Positions 25,371-34,360 of a DNA stretch of 64,000 bases are shown here, one piece after another (the first letter of the stretch is position 1; each line of letters starts with the position of its first letter). Both the position numbers and the translations under genes were made by a program. The stretch comes from M3007 sp041392625 (GTDB taxonomy: Bacteria > Bacteroidota > Bacteroidia > Chitinophagales > Saprospiraceae): contig JAWKLR010000010.1 in NCBI GenBank assembly GCA_041392625.1, positions 1-64,000 of the forward strand, given 5' to 3'. A model generated the notes under the pieces. The model saw nothing but the letters and a program-made list of their open reading frames with translations. It did no database searches and had not been told where the DNA came from.

Positions 25371-28300
25371 TTACAAACGGGATAGTTTGCTGGAGCGGAT
25401 TTTTTTACCATCATTTACCCGAATATAGTACAAGCCGGCAGGGTAGGCTGCAAGCTCAAACCGAACGAGCAGTTGATGCTGTGCCACGTCCTTGAATTGT
25501 TGCTGTTCGAGCAATTGCCCGGTGGCATCATACAATTCAACGAGCAGGTTTTCGCCCTCAAATCCCACCAGGTCCACCTGTGCGGCATCGGTGGTTGGGT
25601 TGGGGTAAACGCTCATCAGTCGTGCATCCTCAATTGGGTTTTCAGCGCCCACGACTTGTGGCACGATGAAATCAAACTGCACAAAATTGCCAAACTCTGG
25701 TTCGAAGTTTTTTACGGTAAAAAAGATACCCGAATTGAGTTTACGCCGGATCCGAAGGAAGCCAGAACCCACATTCAGGTTGATGGCATCCCAATACCAG
25801 TAATACAGGCCGTCGCCACCGGTGTCTTCAAACTCCAGGGTATAACATCCTGCGGGAAGCTCCAATTGGTCGGTGTATTCGGTATTGTTCTCCATGAAGT
25901 TGCGTTCAAGCACCAATTCGCCGGCATCGTTGCGTACCCGCATGGTGTTTTCTTCCCCCCGTGTATTGGTTTTGTAATTCAGGATGTTTTCATTGAGCAA
26001 CTTCAGGGCATGCTTGTATTCCGATTTGATGTAGTTGTTGTTGGGGTAGGCATCAATTGTGCCGTTGGGATTGGAAATGTTGACCTCAAACAGCTCTGTG
26101 CTTTGTCCGGTATCGTAAAAAGCGGGGTCGTCCACCGGCAGTTCCACTTGGGTGGATTCCAGGAACGCCAGGCTGCCGGTCCACTCGTAGGTTTTGCTGC
26201 TTCCGCCCGCAACGGAGTAGGTGATCGTAAGGGAGGTAAGGGTTTCCATTCCGCTGTTGCGAATTTCAATCAGGGCTGTGTTGCAGGCTGGATTGAAGCG
26301 CTCGTGCTCCACCCGGAGACTTGGGCGAATGATATCCGTAACGGCAGCGTCCAAAACAAAGTGTGGGGAGCCATAACTCACCAGTTGGTTGGATACCAGA
26401 TAGTTTGCTTCTGCCATAAAATCGCCCAGTACGCCGTAGTCGATTTCCACTGGTTCGCCGGGAACGGCATCATTGCTCAGGTCGAACCGATGCACATCGG
26501 TTGGGTCGCCGGGGCACCATCCCGCGCGATCAAACAACCAGGTCCCGCCCTGCGGATAAATCGGGATGCCCCCGCATTTTTTCCAGACGTTGTACACAAA
26601 CTCATTATCGCCGCCATCCAGGTTGATGTAGTGTTGCCGCTCGATGAATTCTCCATTTTGTCCGTGACCGGTGATGCTGGACCGGATGGAGTACTCCACG
26701 GCATTGGGGTTGAGCGTAAGGGTACGCGGCTCAAACACATCGTCGTTTTGGATGTTGGCATACCAGCCGCGTGCAAATGGCCAGATGTTTTGAATGTCTA
26801 CCACATCCCGGGGTGGGGTGCCGGTGATGAATAAAAACTGGATGTCCAATTCCTCCTGGTTTTGACCACCCAACTCAACTGACAGGCGCTTGGTGCCTTT
26901 TAGGATGGGGGTGTAATCGGTCACGTCAAACAAAAATACTTTTCCCTGTTGCCCGAGGTCAAGCCCGTTTCCGTAGGGCGTTACGAGGGAGAGGATTTCG
27001 TATTTAGCCGGAATTTTATTGTAATAAATCAGGTTGAAAATATCCAGGGAGTTGTTTGCTCCGACGAGGATGCTGTCGACCTGCATGCCCGAAGCATCAA
27101 ACACCGGCATGAACCCGGCCGGATAGGCGTAAAACGTATCGAGGGTTACCAGCGCGCTGTTGTTTACTCCAAATTCGATCACACGGTGCAGGGTGTTTTG
27201 CACCGAATCGAGCACCGCGATGTCTTCCACTTCCCGGACATATTCCCCTTGAATCAGGGTGAATTTGGGGCGCATCGTGGCGTGTGTGAATTCTTTGAAT
27301 CGACTTGCTCCGCGTTCTGCACGCCAGGCTGGAAGTTCGGTTTTGAGCCCGTCTAGTGCCAATGGAGAAGCGTCGCTGACTACCAGACCGCTGCCGTCAT
27401 TGAACGGGTAGTAGCATACCAGTTGGTTGTAGTTCGGGTGACTGGCATCGATGCTGCGGTACATCCATTCCTGGATGCTGGTTTGGTCGAGTTCCTTGTT
27501 CCAAATCTGGAATTCGTCCAGGTGTCCGTAGTAGAATTGGTTCCAGGAGTTGGAGGCACCCAATTGCATGGCCTGGATGTCAATCGGGTTGGTCATACCG
27601 GTTCCGGAGTGCCAGAGTTCCCCATTGAGGTAGATTTTCATTTCCCCGGTGGTTGCATTTTTGGTAAAAGCCCAATGGTTCCATTCGCCTTCGTAGTCTG
27701 CCTCTTCGGCTTGTTTGTTGATGCGGTTGTAGTTGCTGCCGTTGCCGCCACAATCCCAGTACACTTGTCCATTCCCCCAGGGCAGGTGGATGTTGAGTTG
27801 GCGGTTGTTGTTGGCATCCACGCCTTCGCACAGGGTGCTGTTGGCCGGGTAAATGTCGGGGTTGCCTTTTACCCAAAGGGCCACCGTGATTTCGTTGGTA
27901 ACGCTGGCAAGTGCATCGATGTTGGGAGAGATGGCTCCAGCCCCGGAAAAGTACAGGCTGTAATCATCGCCGCTGTTCTGAATCCCTTCGCCAGGGATGA
28001 TGGGGTCGGCCCAAACCTGTGGTGGAGTAGGGGCTCCGCTGTTGTTGGTAAAACTCAGATCGATCAAAATGCTGGAACTGCCATCCCAGATAAAATCCTG
28101 ATAAAAGCGGAACTGTTGTGGACCTGTATTTGGGAAATCTGTGTTTTGGAAATAGACTTCAGTGAAGCCGTCTAACTCTGGTTGGGCAGGATCAAGGCTG
28201 CCACTGCTGCTGTTTTTCATCCGGATGCGGAGAAAATTCATTGCCTGGCCTGCCTGGGCTACATCGAGGTAAAGACCGCTAATTGCTCCGGCGTTTAGTC

Positions 28301-28829
28301 CACTTGCCATGAGTTCGACAGGACTAAGCAAAAAGACCTGTCGGTTGCTCGCCTGATCGGGAGTCGAGAGATCCATTGAGCCGGCTCCGGTACCCAATAT
28401 AGCGCTGGTTTCAGAGAGTGTATCTGTGTAGTTGACGGCCTGTTGGAGGTATTGGTAATAGGTATAGGAAGGGGAGTTGGTATACTCGAAGCTGTTGCCA
28501 CTGAAATTGGTGATCAGGTAGTTGGGGTGGGTTGCGAGGCTGCTATCAACACGGGTTGAATCGGTGATGAAGGTATTGCAGCTGTAATCCCACTCGCGGC
28601 AGCCTACGTTCCCGCTTCCGACTGCCGCGTCGTGGCAGCGCATTTGGTAGCGCATCAGAATTTTTTCATAGGATTGCGATCCGTCTGGAAACTCAAACAC
28701 CCCGGCTCGGGCATCGGAGTCCAATGTGAGGGTTTGAACCACAATGGTGTCTTGTGCTCCGGCTGAAAACCCGAGCGATAATAGGAATGTGGTAAAAAGC
28801 GAGTAGTAAAAAATGCGCATGGGAAACAA
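25371..28829 (-). CDS. Large secreted PNGase F-like/LamG protein with T9SS sorting domain
   Basis: A 1152-aa exported protein. The signal peptide ends at GFSAGAQ. An N-terminal PNGase F-like part (about 30-140) has RYQMRCHDAAVGSGNVGCRE and the Cys-rich EWDYSCN. A LamG/concanavalin domain follows (about 290-440; YEGEWNHWAFTKNATTGEMK). The middle (about 600-790) resembles the catalytic half of peptide-N-glycosidase F (SSITGHGQNGEFIE, GGTWLFDRAGWCPGDPT). A CARDB-like domain and a T9SS sorting domain (SVYPNPTTDAAQVDL ... YPAGLYYIRV) end it. It may release or bind N-glycans; whether the PNGase active site is intact cannot be judged here. Beta-mannosidase at 12 kb could act on the same glycans. Confidence 0.75.
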   Translation of the reverse strand: MFPMRIFYYSLFTTFLLSLGFSAGAQDTIVVQTLTLDSDARAGVFEFPDGSQSYEKILMRYQMRCHDAAVGSGNVGCREWDYSCNTFITDSTRVDSSLATHPNYLITNFSGNSFEYTNSPSYTYYQYLQQAVNYTDTLSETSAILGTGAGSMDLSTPDQASNRQVFLLSPVELMASGLNAGAISGLYLDVAQAGQAMNFLRIRMKNSSSGSLDPAQPELDGFTEVYFQNTDFPNTGPQQFRFYQDFIWDGSSSILIDLSFTNNSGAPTPPQVWADPIIPGEGIQNSGDDYSLYFSGAGAISPNIDALASVTNEITVALWVKGNPDIYPANSTLCEGVDANNNRQLNIHLPWGNGQVYWDCGGNGSNYNRINKQAEEADYEGEWNHWAFTKNATTGEMKIYLNGELWHSGTGMTNPIDIQAMQLGASNSWNQFYYGHLDEFQIWNKELDQTSIQEWMYRSIDASHPNYNQLVCYYPFNDGSGLVVSDASPLALDGLKTELPAWRAERGASRFKEFTHATMRPKFTLIQGEYVREVEDIAVLDSVQNTLHRVIEFGVNNSALVTLDTFYAYPAGFMPVFDASGMQVDSILVGANNSLDIFNLIYYNKIPAKYEILSLVTPYGNGLDLGQQGKVFLFDVTDYTPILKGTKRLSVELGGQNQEELDIQFLFITGTPPRDVVDIQNIWPFARGWYANIQNDDVFEPRTLTLNPNAVEYSIRSSITGHGQNGEFIERQHYINLDGGDNEFVYNVWKKCGGIPIYPQGGTWLFDRAGWCPGDPTDVHRFDLSNDAVPGEPVEIDYGVLGDFMAEANYLVSNQLVSYGSPHFVLDAAVTDIIRPSLRVEHERFNPACNTALIEIRNSGMETLTSLTITYSVAGGSSKTYEWTGSLAFLESTQVELPVDDPAFYDTGQSTELFEVNISNPNGTIDAYPNNNYIKSEYKHALKLLNENILNYKTNTRGEENTMRVRNDAGELVLERNFMENNTEYTDQLELPAGCYTLEFEDTGGDGLYYWYWDAINLNVGSGFLRIRRKLNSGIFFTVKNFEPEFGNFVQFDFIVPQVVGAENPIEDARLMSVYPNPTTDAAQVDLVGFEGENLLVELYDATGQLLEQQQFKDVAQHQLLVRFELAAYPAGLYYIRVNDGKKIRSSKLSRL

Positions 28830-28968
28830 CGTTTATTTGAAAAACAGGAGGCCTGGGGTGTGTCTGGCAAAAATATCAAAAAAATATGCGGCAGTTGGAA
28901 TCCGGTTTGTGGCAGCTCCGCCAGTGGTTTGCAAAAGGACAAAAAGGGATATGTTTGAAATCCCCGCC

Positions 28969-28996
28969 GTAGAGACGCGATGCCTCGCGTCTCCAC
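28969..28996. repeat. Short hairpin repeat (GTAGAGACGCGA type)
   Basis: GTAGAGACGCGA at 28969-28980 pairs with TCGCGTCTCCAC at 28985-28996 with one mismatch. It is a shorter relative of the palindrome at 29133-29188. Confidence 0.75.
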
Positions 28997-29132
28997 AATC
29001 CCCAAATCAAAACCCCAAAAGACCACAACCCCAAAAACCACCTGACATGAAATTTCAAGACAATTCAGTTAGGCAGTACTGGGTGATTTTGTAGTAATGC
29101 CCAATCACATCCGCGGGATATTAATTTCAAAT

Positions 29133-29188
29133 AAACCAATCCTTCCGTAGAGACGCGAGGCATCGCGTCTCTACGGAAGGATTGGTTT
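29133..29188. repeat. Perfect 26-bp palindrome around GTAGAGACGCGA
   Basis: Arms at 29133-29158 and 29163-29188 are exact inverses around the loop GGCA. The inner part (GTAGAGACGCGA / TCGCGTCTCTAC) belongs to a hairpin repeat class found in several phyla. The right arm supplies the -33 TTG of the promoter at 29182-29212. The rest of the gap 28830-29244 has no gene. Confidence 0.85.
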
Positions 29189-29212
29189 TCAGGGGGAATT
29201 AACTTATTTTTG
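29182..29212 (+). promoter_or_regulatory. Promoter of the AraC-family gene, overlapping a hairpin repeat
   Basis: TTG at 29182-29184, a 20-nt spacer, and TATTTTTG at 29205-29212 fit the Bacteroidota consensus. The gene starts 33 bp downstream of the -7 box. The -33 box lies inside the palindrome arm. Confidence 0.65.
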
Positions 29213-29244
29213 TAAAAACCTCCCTAAATCACCTATATGAAATC

Positions 29245-30048
29245 ATGCACTACCAATCCTACATACCTACCAGACTCAATGGCATTATTGAGAATATCTG
29301 GGAGATGGAAATTCCATTTGGGGGAAAGTATACCATACTGCCCGAAGGAAAGGTGGAGTTGTTGTTCCCCTTGTGTCAGGATGTAAACATTTCGGCTACC
29401 CGAATTTCTGAGGATGAAAACCCCATTCGGAATCACAGTTGTTTTCTTTCTGGGCTGCATACCAAGCCGCTGAAAACTTCTTTTGGGCGGTTTCATACCT
29501 TTGGGGTACAAATGCGTCCCATTGCCGTGAAGGCCATTTTTGGTATGCCACTCTGCGAAATTCGAGATTACTTTGTGGAAGGGGCCATCGTGCTTGATAA
29601 TATCCGAATGATGGAGGATCAGCTGAACTCCAAGTCCAGTTTTATGGAGCGGGCTCAGTGGTTTGAACAGTTTCTGCTAAAACGCATTGATGAGACGCCT
29701 GACCTGCACCTGGCCATCCGGCTCGATAAAACGCTGAATACTTTTTTGAGCCAACAAGGACCCGCACAAAAATCCCTTCAAGACTTAATGGGCTACTCCA
29801 GAACCCAGACCTTCCGGATTTTTAATATCTGGTTCGGTACTTCTTCCCAATCCTACCTGAAACTCATGCAGTTCATTCGCTCGGTCGAAGCATTGCACAA
29901 CCCCACAGCCAAACTTGGGGATGTGGCCTTTTCAAGCGGGTTTTACGATCAGGCACATTTTATCCGTTCGTTCAAAGATTTTGCGGATATGACACCCGGA
30001 GCCTACCGCAAACAAATGACCAACCGGCCCGGACAACTATTCTGCTAA
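29245..30048 (+). CDS. AraC-family transcriptional regulator
   Basis: A 267-aa regulator with an N-terminal ligand-binding-like domain of the DUF6597 type (HYQSYIPTRLNGIIENIWEM ... FHTFGVQMRPIAVKAIFG). The C-terminal AraC DNA-binding domain (about 170-262) has two helix-turn-helices, the second in LGDVAFSSGFYDQAHFIRSF and FKDFADMTPGAYRKQM. The likely target is the membrane protein gene 99 bp downstream on the same strand. The ligand is unknown. Confidence 0.9.
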   Translation: MHYQSYIPTRLNGIIENIWEMEIPFGGKYTILPEGKVELLFPLCQDVNISATRISEDENPIRNHSCFLSGLHTKPLKTSFGRFHTFGVQMRPIAVKAIFGMPLCEIRDYFVEGAIVLDNIRMMEDQLNSKSSFMERAQWFEQFLLKRIDETPDLHLAIRLDKTLNTFLSQQGPAQKSLQDLMGYSRTQTFRIFNIWFGTSSQSYLKLMQFIRSVEALHNPTAKLGDVAFSSGFYDQAHFIRSFKDFADMTPGAYRKQMTNRPGQLFC

Positions 30049-30146
30049 TCTCCTGCGCTTTCTTTATTCTTTATTGGGTATGGAACATCCGTACAATTTT
30101 TTCCGGCTCAGCTCCCTCATTTTTGCCTCAATAAAAATTTAATGAA

Positions 30147-30797
30147 ATGACTGAGACAAAAGAAAACAAGAAAAACACTGCACTGACCGGCTATCTGGCT
30201 GTGGCTGGTGCAGTATCAATGTTTGCTGGTGCGGCCTGTTGGGGGGCAACGGGTACCGACATCTGGGGAGCCCTTGCTGCCCATCAAATGGACCAACACC
30301 TCGAACAACTTTCAGCAGCCAAACAACTGCTCGCTGCAAATACAACCTTCTGGATTATTGGCGTATTGCTTATGGGAGCAGCAGGCAAAAGAATGGCAAG
30401 CCATTGCCATACTAAACCAGGGCTGGCCGAGGTTGCAGCAAGTTGTATCCAGAGTGCAGTACCTGTTGCCATTGTAGCCTTTATTGCAATGTTTTCGCTG
30501 GTTGTCCACCAACCGGACACTGAAACTGCTTACGTAATTGGTTGGATCGGGGCTCGGCTCGACGATCTGGCAACCCTACTCATTGTCGGGGTATTCCCTT
30601 TGATCATTTCCACGGCCGGTAGACCTGACTGGGTGCCTCGTTGGCTGTCAATTCACGGAGTGCTTGCCGGTCTTGCCGGCCTGCTTGCAGTCGTCGCTAT
30701 ATTCACCGGGATTGTGCCTCTGGGATTCATAATCATCCCGGTTGGACTCGGCTGGATGATTGCTGCCGGCCTTGTTCTGATCAGAGCAAAAAAATAA
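30147..30797 (+). CDS. Multispanning membrane protein of unknown function
   Basis: A 216-aa protein with about six membrane helices (17-40, 67-83, 98-120, 127-150, 160-185, 190-212) and little soluble mass. I do not recognise the family; the layout is reminiscent of DUF4386-type proteins. It lies 99 bp after the AraC gene and ends at a terminator, so it may form a small regulon with it. A His/Cys-rich loop (RMASHCHTKPG) sits between helices 2 and 3. Confidence 0.65.
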   Translation: MTETKENKKNTALTGYLAVAGAVSMFAGAACWGATGTDIWGALAAHQMDQHLEQLSAAKQLLAANTTFWIIGVLLMGAAGKRMASHCHTKPGLAEVAASCIQSAVPVAIVAFIAMFSLVVHQPDTETAYVIGWIGARLDDLATLLIVGVFPLIISTAGRPDWVPRWLSIHGVLAGLAGLLAVVAIFTGIVPLGFIIIPVGLGWMIAAGLVLIRAKK

Positions 30798-30818
30798 TAA
30801 ACAGATCAATTTTTCAGG

Positions 30819-30855
30819 CCAGGAACCTCCTAGAGGGGTTTCTGGTTTTGTTTTA
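30819..30855 (+). terminator. Rho-independent terminator
   Basis: Stem CCAGGAACCTCC pairs with AGGGGTTTCTGG (one bulge or mismatch) and is followed by a T-rich tract. It ends the AraC/membrane protein unit. Confidence 0.7.
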
Positions 30856-30919
30856 TTTACTACACAGAAACCAATCACTCTAAGCACCGAATCAATAGAT
30901 CGTAACTGTCCCCCCCCAA

Positions 30920-31645
30920 CTATTGTAAAGCCACAACCAGCGTAAGCACCCCGATCGCAAGAATGAGCAGTAGGGAAATACGCCGGAATATTTTTTGCGG
31001 GATGGACCGCAAAATGTGCCGCCCCAGCCAGGTGCCGATAAAGCCAATGGCGAAAAGGAAGGGCACGTAGATCAGGTCGTGCTCGTGGATGTAGCCGTTG
31101 AGAAAATAGACGATGGTTCGCGAAAAATCCACACCAAAGTCGATGAATGCAGAGGTTGCAACAAACACGGTTTTTTCCAGGTTGAAGGCTGCCATTGCCA
31201 GTCCGCGAATGGCTCCGCCGGTTCCCAATAAGCCGGCCAAAAATCCGGAGGCAGAGCCACCCAGGATGGCTTCTTTATTGCCATCTTTTATTTGCAAGGA
31301 AGGAAGGAGCAGAAAGAGGAGGCTGAGCAAAATAAGGAAAACACCCAGACTGATCTCAAGCCAGAAACTATCAAACCAGGCGCTTAGCAGACCACCAACC
31401 ACCACCATCAGGATAGCAGGTACTCCCATGTAGATGAGCAGCCGTTTGTCTATGCCTTTTTTGAAAAGTGCAATTTTGCTGAGGTTGCTGGAAAGGTGAA
31501 ACAAGGCTGTGAGGCCGAGTACCGACTGAAAATCAAAATAGAAGTTGGCTATCGGGACAAAAAACACCGAGGAGCCAAAACCACCCACCGTACCCAGGAT
31601 TTCTGCAACCAGAGCGAGCAGGAGAAACACAATTTGAATTTTCAT
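30920..31645 (-). CDS. TauE/SafE-family anion permease
   Basis: A 241-aa membrane protein of the sulfite exporter TauE/SafE (DUF81) family, which moves sulfite, sulfonates or other small anions. About seven to eight helices are seen, with the family's two internal halves: LGTVGGFGSSVFFVPIANFY and GSASGFLAGLLGTGGAIRGL, the second carrying the characteristic G-x-x-G-x-G-G. No sulfur-metabolism gene is adjacent, so the substrate is unknown. Confidence 0.88.
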   Translation of the reverse strand: MKIQIVFLLLALVAEILGTVGGFGSSVFFVPIANFYFDFQSVLGLTALFHLSSNLSKIALFKKGIDKRLLIYMGVPAILMVVVGGLLSAWFDSFWLEISLGVFLILLSLLFLLLPSLQIKDGNKEAILGGSASGFLAGLLGTGGAIRGLAMAAFNLEKTVFVATSAFIDFGVDFSRTIVYFLNGYIHEHDLIYVPFLFAIGFIGTWLGRHILRSIPQKIFRRISLLLILAIGVLTLVVALQ

Positions 31646-31767
31646 GAGTTCGGTTTGGTATAGGCGTTATAAAATAACAAATGCAGCCTGGGGGTGACAG
31701 GCTGCATTCATGTATATATCCGGAACGCAGGGCGATCCGATGGGATATGCGTTTTTAAAAACCTACG

Positions 31768-32073
31768 CTAGCGCTTTTGGATTTTCTGCGTTTTCAGCAC
31801 TTTCCGGTTTTTATCCTGTAGTTGAACAAGATACAAACCCTTTGGAAGTTCTGCAATGGAATATTGCATGCCTTCGCTAAACTCAAAATTCTTCACGCGC
31901 TTGCCTACAAGGTTGTACACTGCTACGTATTCGAGCATATGCTGTGGGTCGTCCACAGAAATATAATCAATGGTAGGGTTGGGGTAAACGGACATTTGGG
32001 ATTTGTCACTTGTTTGGCCATTCAGGGCGCATCCAATCAACACAAAAAACAGAAGAAGTACAATTTGTTTCAT
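31768..32073 (-). CDS. Mini-protein: signal peptide plus T9SS sorting domain only
   Basis: A 101-aa protein. A signal peptide (residues 1-20, ending CALNGQ) leads almost directly into a complete type A T9SS sorting domain (MSVYPNPTIDYISV ... VAVYNLVGKRVKNFE ... LPKGLYLVQL). There is no passenger domain. A Cys at residue 15 could be lipidated instead. The frame is clean and preceded by an AT-rich stretch, so it is probably expressed. It could be the leftover of a larger gene, but no remnant of a passenger is seen nearby. Confidence 0.75.
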   Translation of the reverse strand: MKQIVLLLFFVLIGCALNGQTSDKSQMSVYPNPTIDYISVDDPQHMLEYVAVYNLVGKRVKNFEFSEGMQYSIAELPKGLYLVQLQDKNRKVLKTQKIQKR

Positions 32074-32248
32074 AGGCTTTTTTACAAATTAGGCTACAAA
32101 ATAGCAGATATAATCGGATGCCACCAAACTTAGTATGACATATTTACAAATATTTAACTTTAACAACACAATAAAGGCCTTTGTGTTCGTGAAGCGCATG
32201 ACAATCAGGCTGAACACGGCATTTTAATGGCTGAACCGGAATGGAGGT

Positions 32249-32968
32249 CTACTCAGCATTTTCAGAGCGGAGAGGCAGCTGCTGCCTGCGCTCGGTCTGT
32301 CGGAGCAATTCGCGGTAATTCATGTCGAACTGATCCGGGCTGCGCAGTACCTGGGTGATGCTCACCGTCCGTACGATGTTGTTGCGGTTCATAACAAAAT
32401 CGTTTTCGGGGTCGCCAACGCTGCCTTGCAGGTGAAGTTGCAGGGCTGCTTCCGGTGTCCAGGTTTCGGCGTCCAGCCATTGACGGAAAACGTTTTCGCG
32501 CCGGACTTGCATTTCAGGCGGATACAGGGTGGCTGAGCACCAAAAGTGGGGCTCCTGTTGGGCCAGGCTTTTCAGGTAGCGTTCGCTGCCATCCCAACGC
32601 AATTCCATGACTGTTTTTTTATCAAAAAAAAGCATGGTAAACGGCTCGATCCCATTGAGTGGATGTTCGGCCAGGAAGTTGTGGCTGTCTGCCGCGTCGA
32701 ACAAATCGAGCAACAACAGTCCGCGACTTCTGCGGTAAGGTGGGCGGTGTTTGTGTTTGATAAAAGCACCGTTCAACACACAGGCGAGTTTGCCGCTTTC
32801 TGCACAGGCAATCCAGCTGCCTCCAGCCCCGGTGTCTCTTGGAAACAGCAGGGTGTCTGCATTCCGTTTTTCCATGTCCAGATTCTGAGGCGAACGCGCG
32901 GGCGCTTCATCCCGGTTGTGGGTCAGGATAAATCCCTCTTTGGATGGAAGATAGGTAACGGTACACAT
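32249..32968 (-). CDS. NRDE-family (TANGO2-like) protein
   Basis: A 239-aa cytoplasmic protein with the family signature at the N-terminus: MCTVTYLPSKEGFILTHNRD, where Cys2 and the N-R-D-E motif are conserved. These proteins have an Ntn-hydrolase-like fold, and TANGO2 relatives have been linked to heme or lipid handling. Further family traits are DTGAGGSWIACAESGKLACV and the late NDFVMNRNNIVRTVSI. The gene is followed 41 bp upstream by the glycosyltransferase gene on the same strand. Confidence 0.88.
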   Translation of the reverse strand: MCTVTYLPSKEGFILTHNRDEAPARSPQNLDMEKRNADTLLFPRDTGAGGSWIACAESGKLACVLNGAFIKHKHRPPYRRSRGLLLLDLFDAADSHNFLAEHPLNGIEPFTMLFFDKKTVMELRWDGSERYLKSLAQQEPHFWCSATLYPPEMQVRRENVFRQWLDAETWTPEAALQLHLQGSVGDPENDFVMNRNNIVRTVSITQVLRSPDQFDMNYRELLRQTERRQQLPLRSENAE

Positions 32969-33009
32969 GGGGCTAAGCCAATTTGGACAACAATCGGGTA
33001 ATTGTCAAT

Positions 33010-33771
33010 CTATTTTTTCTCCTGGGCCATGTTCTTGTACATTTCCAGTCGAACCAAACCAAGGCGCGCCAGAAAATGCATGGTGGAAACGCGGAGCACA
33101 CCCAGACCGTATTTCATGCTGCGGCTGAAGTTGATGCTGGATGCTTCTTCAAAGTACTTGGTCGGGCAGGTCACCTCGCCAATGTCAAATCCGGCGTAGA
33201 CGATTTGCGAGAGCATCTCGTTGTCAAATACAAAATCGTCGGAATTGTTGTTGAAGTTGATGGTTTCCAGTACATCCCGGCTAAAAGCGCGGTAACCGGT
33301 GTGGTATTCCGAGAGTTTGTAATGAATGAGGAGGTTTTGGAAAAAAGTCAAAAAACGGTTGGCGATGTACTTGTACAGGGGCATGCCGCCTTTGCGCGCA
33401 CCCATTCCCAGAATACGGGATCCCAAAACCACAGGGTACAAGCCTTCCCCAATGATGTTGACCATGGAAGGAATGAGCTTGGGAGTGTACTGGTAGTCGG
33501 GGTGCAGCATAATCACGATGTCGCCACCAAGCGCCAGGGCTTTGTTGTACAGGGATTTCTGGTTGCCCCCGTAGCCTTTGTTTTGCTCGTGGACGATGAC
33601 GTGCTCAATGCCCAATTCCTTGGCGAGCTGAGCGGTGTGGTCCCGGCTGTTGTCGTCGCAGAGAATGACCTCATCCACCAGATCAAAGGGGATTTCGCGG
33701 TAGGTGATTTCCAGGGTTTTTGCTGCGTTGTATGCGGGCAGTACGACGACTACCTTTTTGGATTTATACAT
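33010..33771 (-). CDS. Family 2 glycosyltransferase, dolichol-phosphate mannosyltransferase-like
   Basis: A 253-aa GT-A fold enzyme without membrane helices. VVVVLPAYNAAKTLEITYRE and DEVILCDDNSRDHT form the nucleotide-sugar site, and HPDYQYTP takes the place of the DxD metal-binding motif. VLGSRILG and EYHTGYRAFSRDVL are typical of DPM1/polyprenol-phosphate glycosyltransferases in Bacteroidota. The acceptor is probably a polyprenyl phosphate. It is followed 44 bp upstream by the DUF5606-type gene on the same strand; the short gap carries an AAACAGGCTCTTAAT repeat remnant (33807-33821). Confidence 0.88.
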   Translation of the reverse strand: MYKSKKVVVVLPAYNAAKTLEITYREIPFDLVDEVILCDDNSRDHTAQLAKELGIEHVIVHEQNKGYGGNQKSLYNKALALGGDIVIMLHPDYQYTPKLIPSMVNIIGEGLYPVVLGSRILGMGARKGGMPLYKYIANRFLTFFQNLLIHYKLSEYHTGYRAFSRDVLETINFNNNSDDFVFDNEMLSQIVYAGFDIGEVTCPTKYFEEASSINFSRSMKYGLGVLRVSTMHFLARLGLVRLEMYKNMAQEKK

Positions 33772-33815
33772 CCTGATTTCCTTGTTTTTCTGAATTCAGC
33801 CAATCAAACAGGCTC

Positions 33816-34271
33816 TTAATCTTCGGTTACCTCTTCGGTTTCAGAGGTCTCTTTGGCCAGCGCTTCGGCTTCTTTTTTGGCTTCTTCAAAAATCCCGTTT
33901 TCCTGCATGAAGTTGAACCACTTAATGCATTTTTTGATGTCGTTGATGTGCACGCGATCGGTATCGTGTTCCGGCAAGATCGTGGTAAAATACTCCCGAA
34001 GTTCCGGGCTCTTGGAGTTTGGATCTACGGGCGGATGTTCCTCCTGCATGTCCAGCATTTTTTGAAATACATCGGCCAGTGCAACAGTTCCTTCGTCGGT
34101 GTCGACATAGATGCCGACGGTTGCCAGCGGGGTAACCTGATTTTGGCGAACAGGGACAAAGCGGGTGCGCTTTTCCTTCCGGTCTTCAATTACCAATCCG
34201 TTTCCACGGCTGCTCACGAGTTTGTGTACACCGGGTACGCCGGAGATCACCAGAAATTTTTCAAAATTCAT
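33816..34271 (-). CDS. DUF5606-type conserved Bacteroidota protein
   Basis: A 151-aa cytoplasmic protein starting MNFEKFLVISGVPGVHKLVS. The opening ISG-x-P-G-x-x-K-L followed by GNGLVIEDRKEKRTRFVPV and VGIYVDTDEGTVALADVF is the pattern of DUF5606, a Bacteroidota-restricted family of unknown role. The C-terminal tail is a run of Glu and Thr. An in-frame ATG six codons upstream (34289) has AAGGAG only two bases before it, which is too close, so the shorter form is preferred without certainty. Confidence 0.75.
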   Translation of the reverse strand: MNFEKFLVISGVPGVHKLVSSRGNGLVIEDRKEKRTRFVPVRQNQVTPLATVGIYVDTDEGTVALADVFQKMLDMQEEHPPVDPNSKSPELREYFTTILPEHDTDRVHINDIKKCIKWFNFMQENGIFEEAKKEAEALAKETSETEEVTED

Positions 34272-34360
34272 AGCTTGCAATAATTCCATACTCCTTTACA
34301 GGAGCGCTTTGATGTTGAGTTGGGTGTAGGTAAAAATGGTTGGAAAAGGCGACCGGAAAA

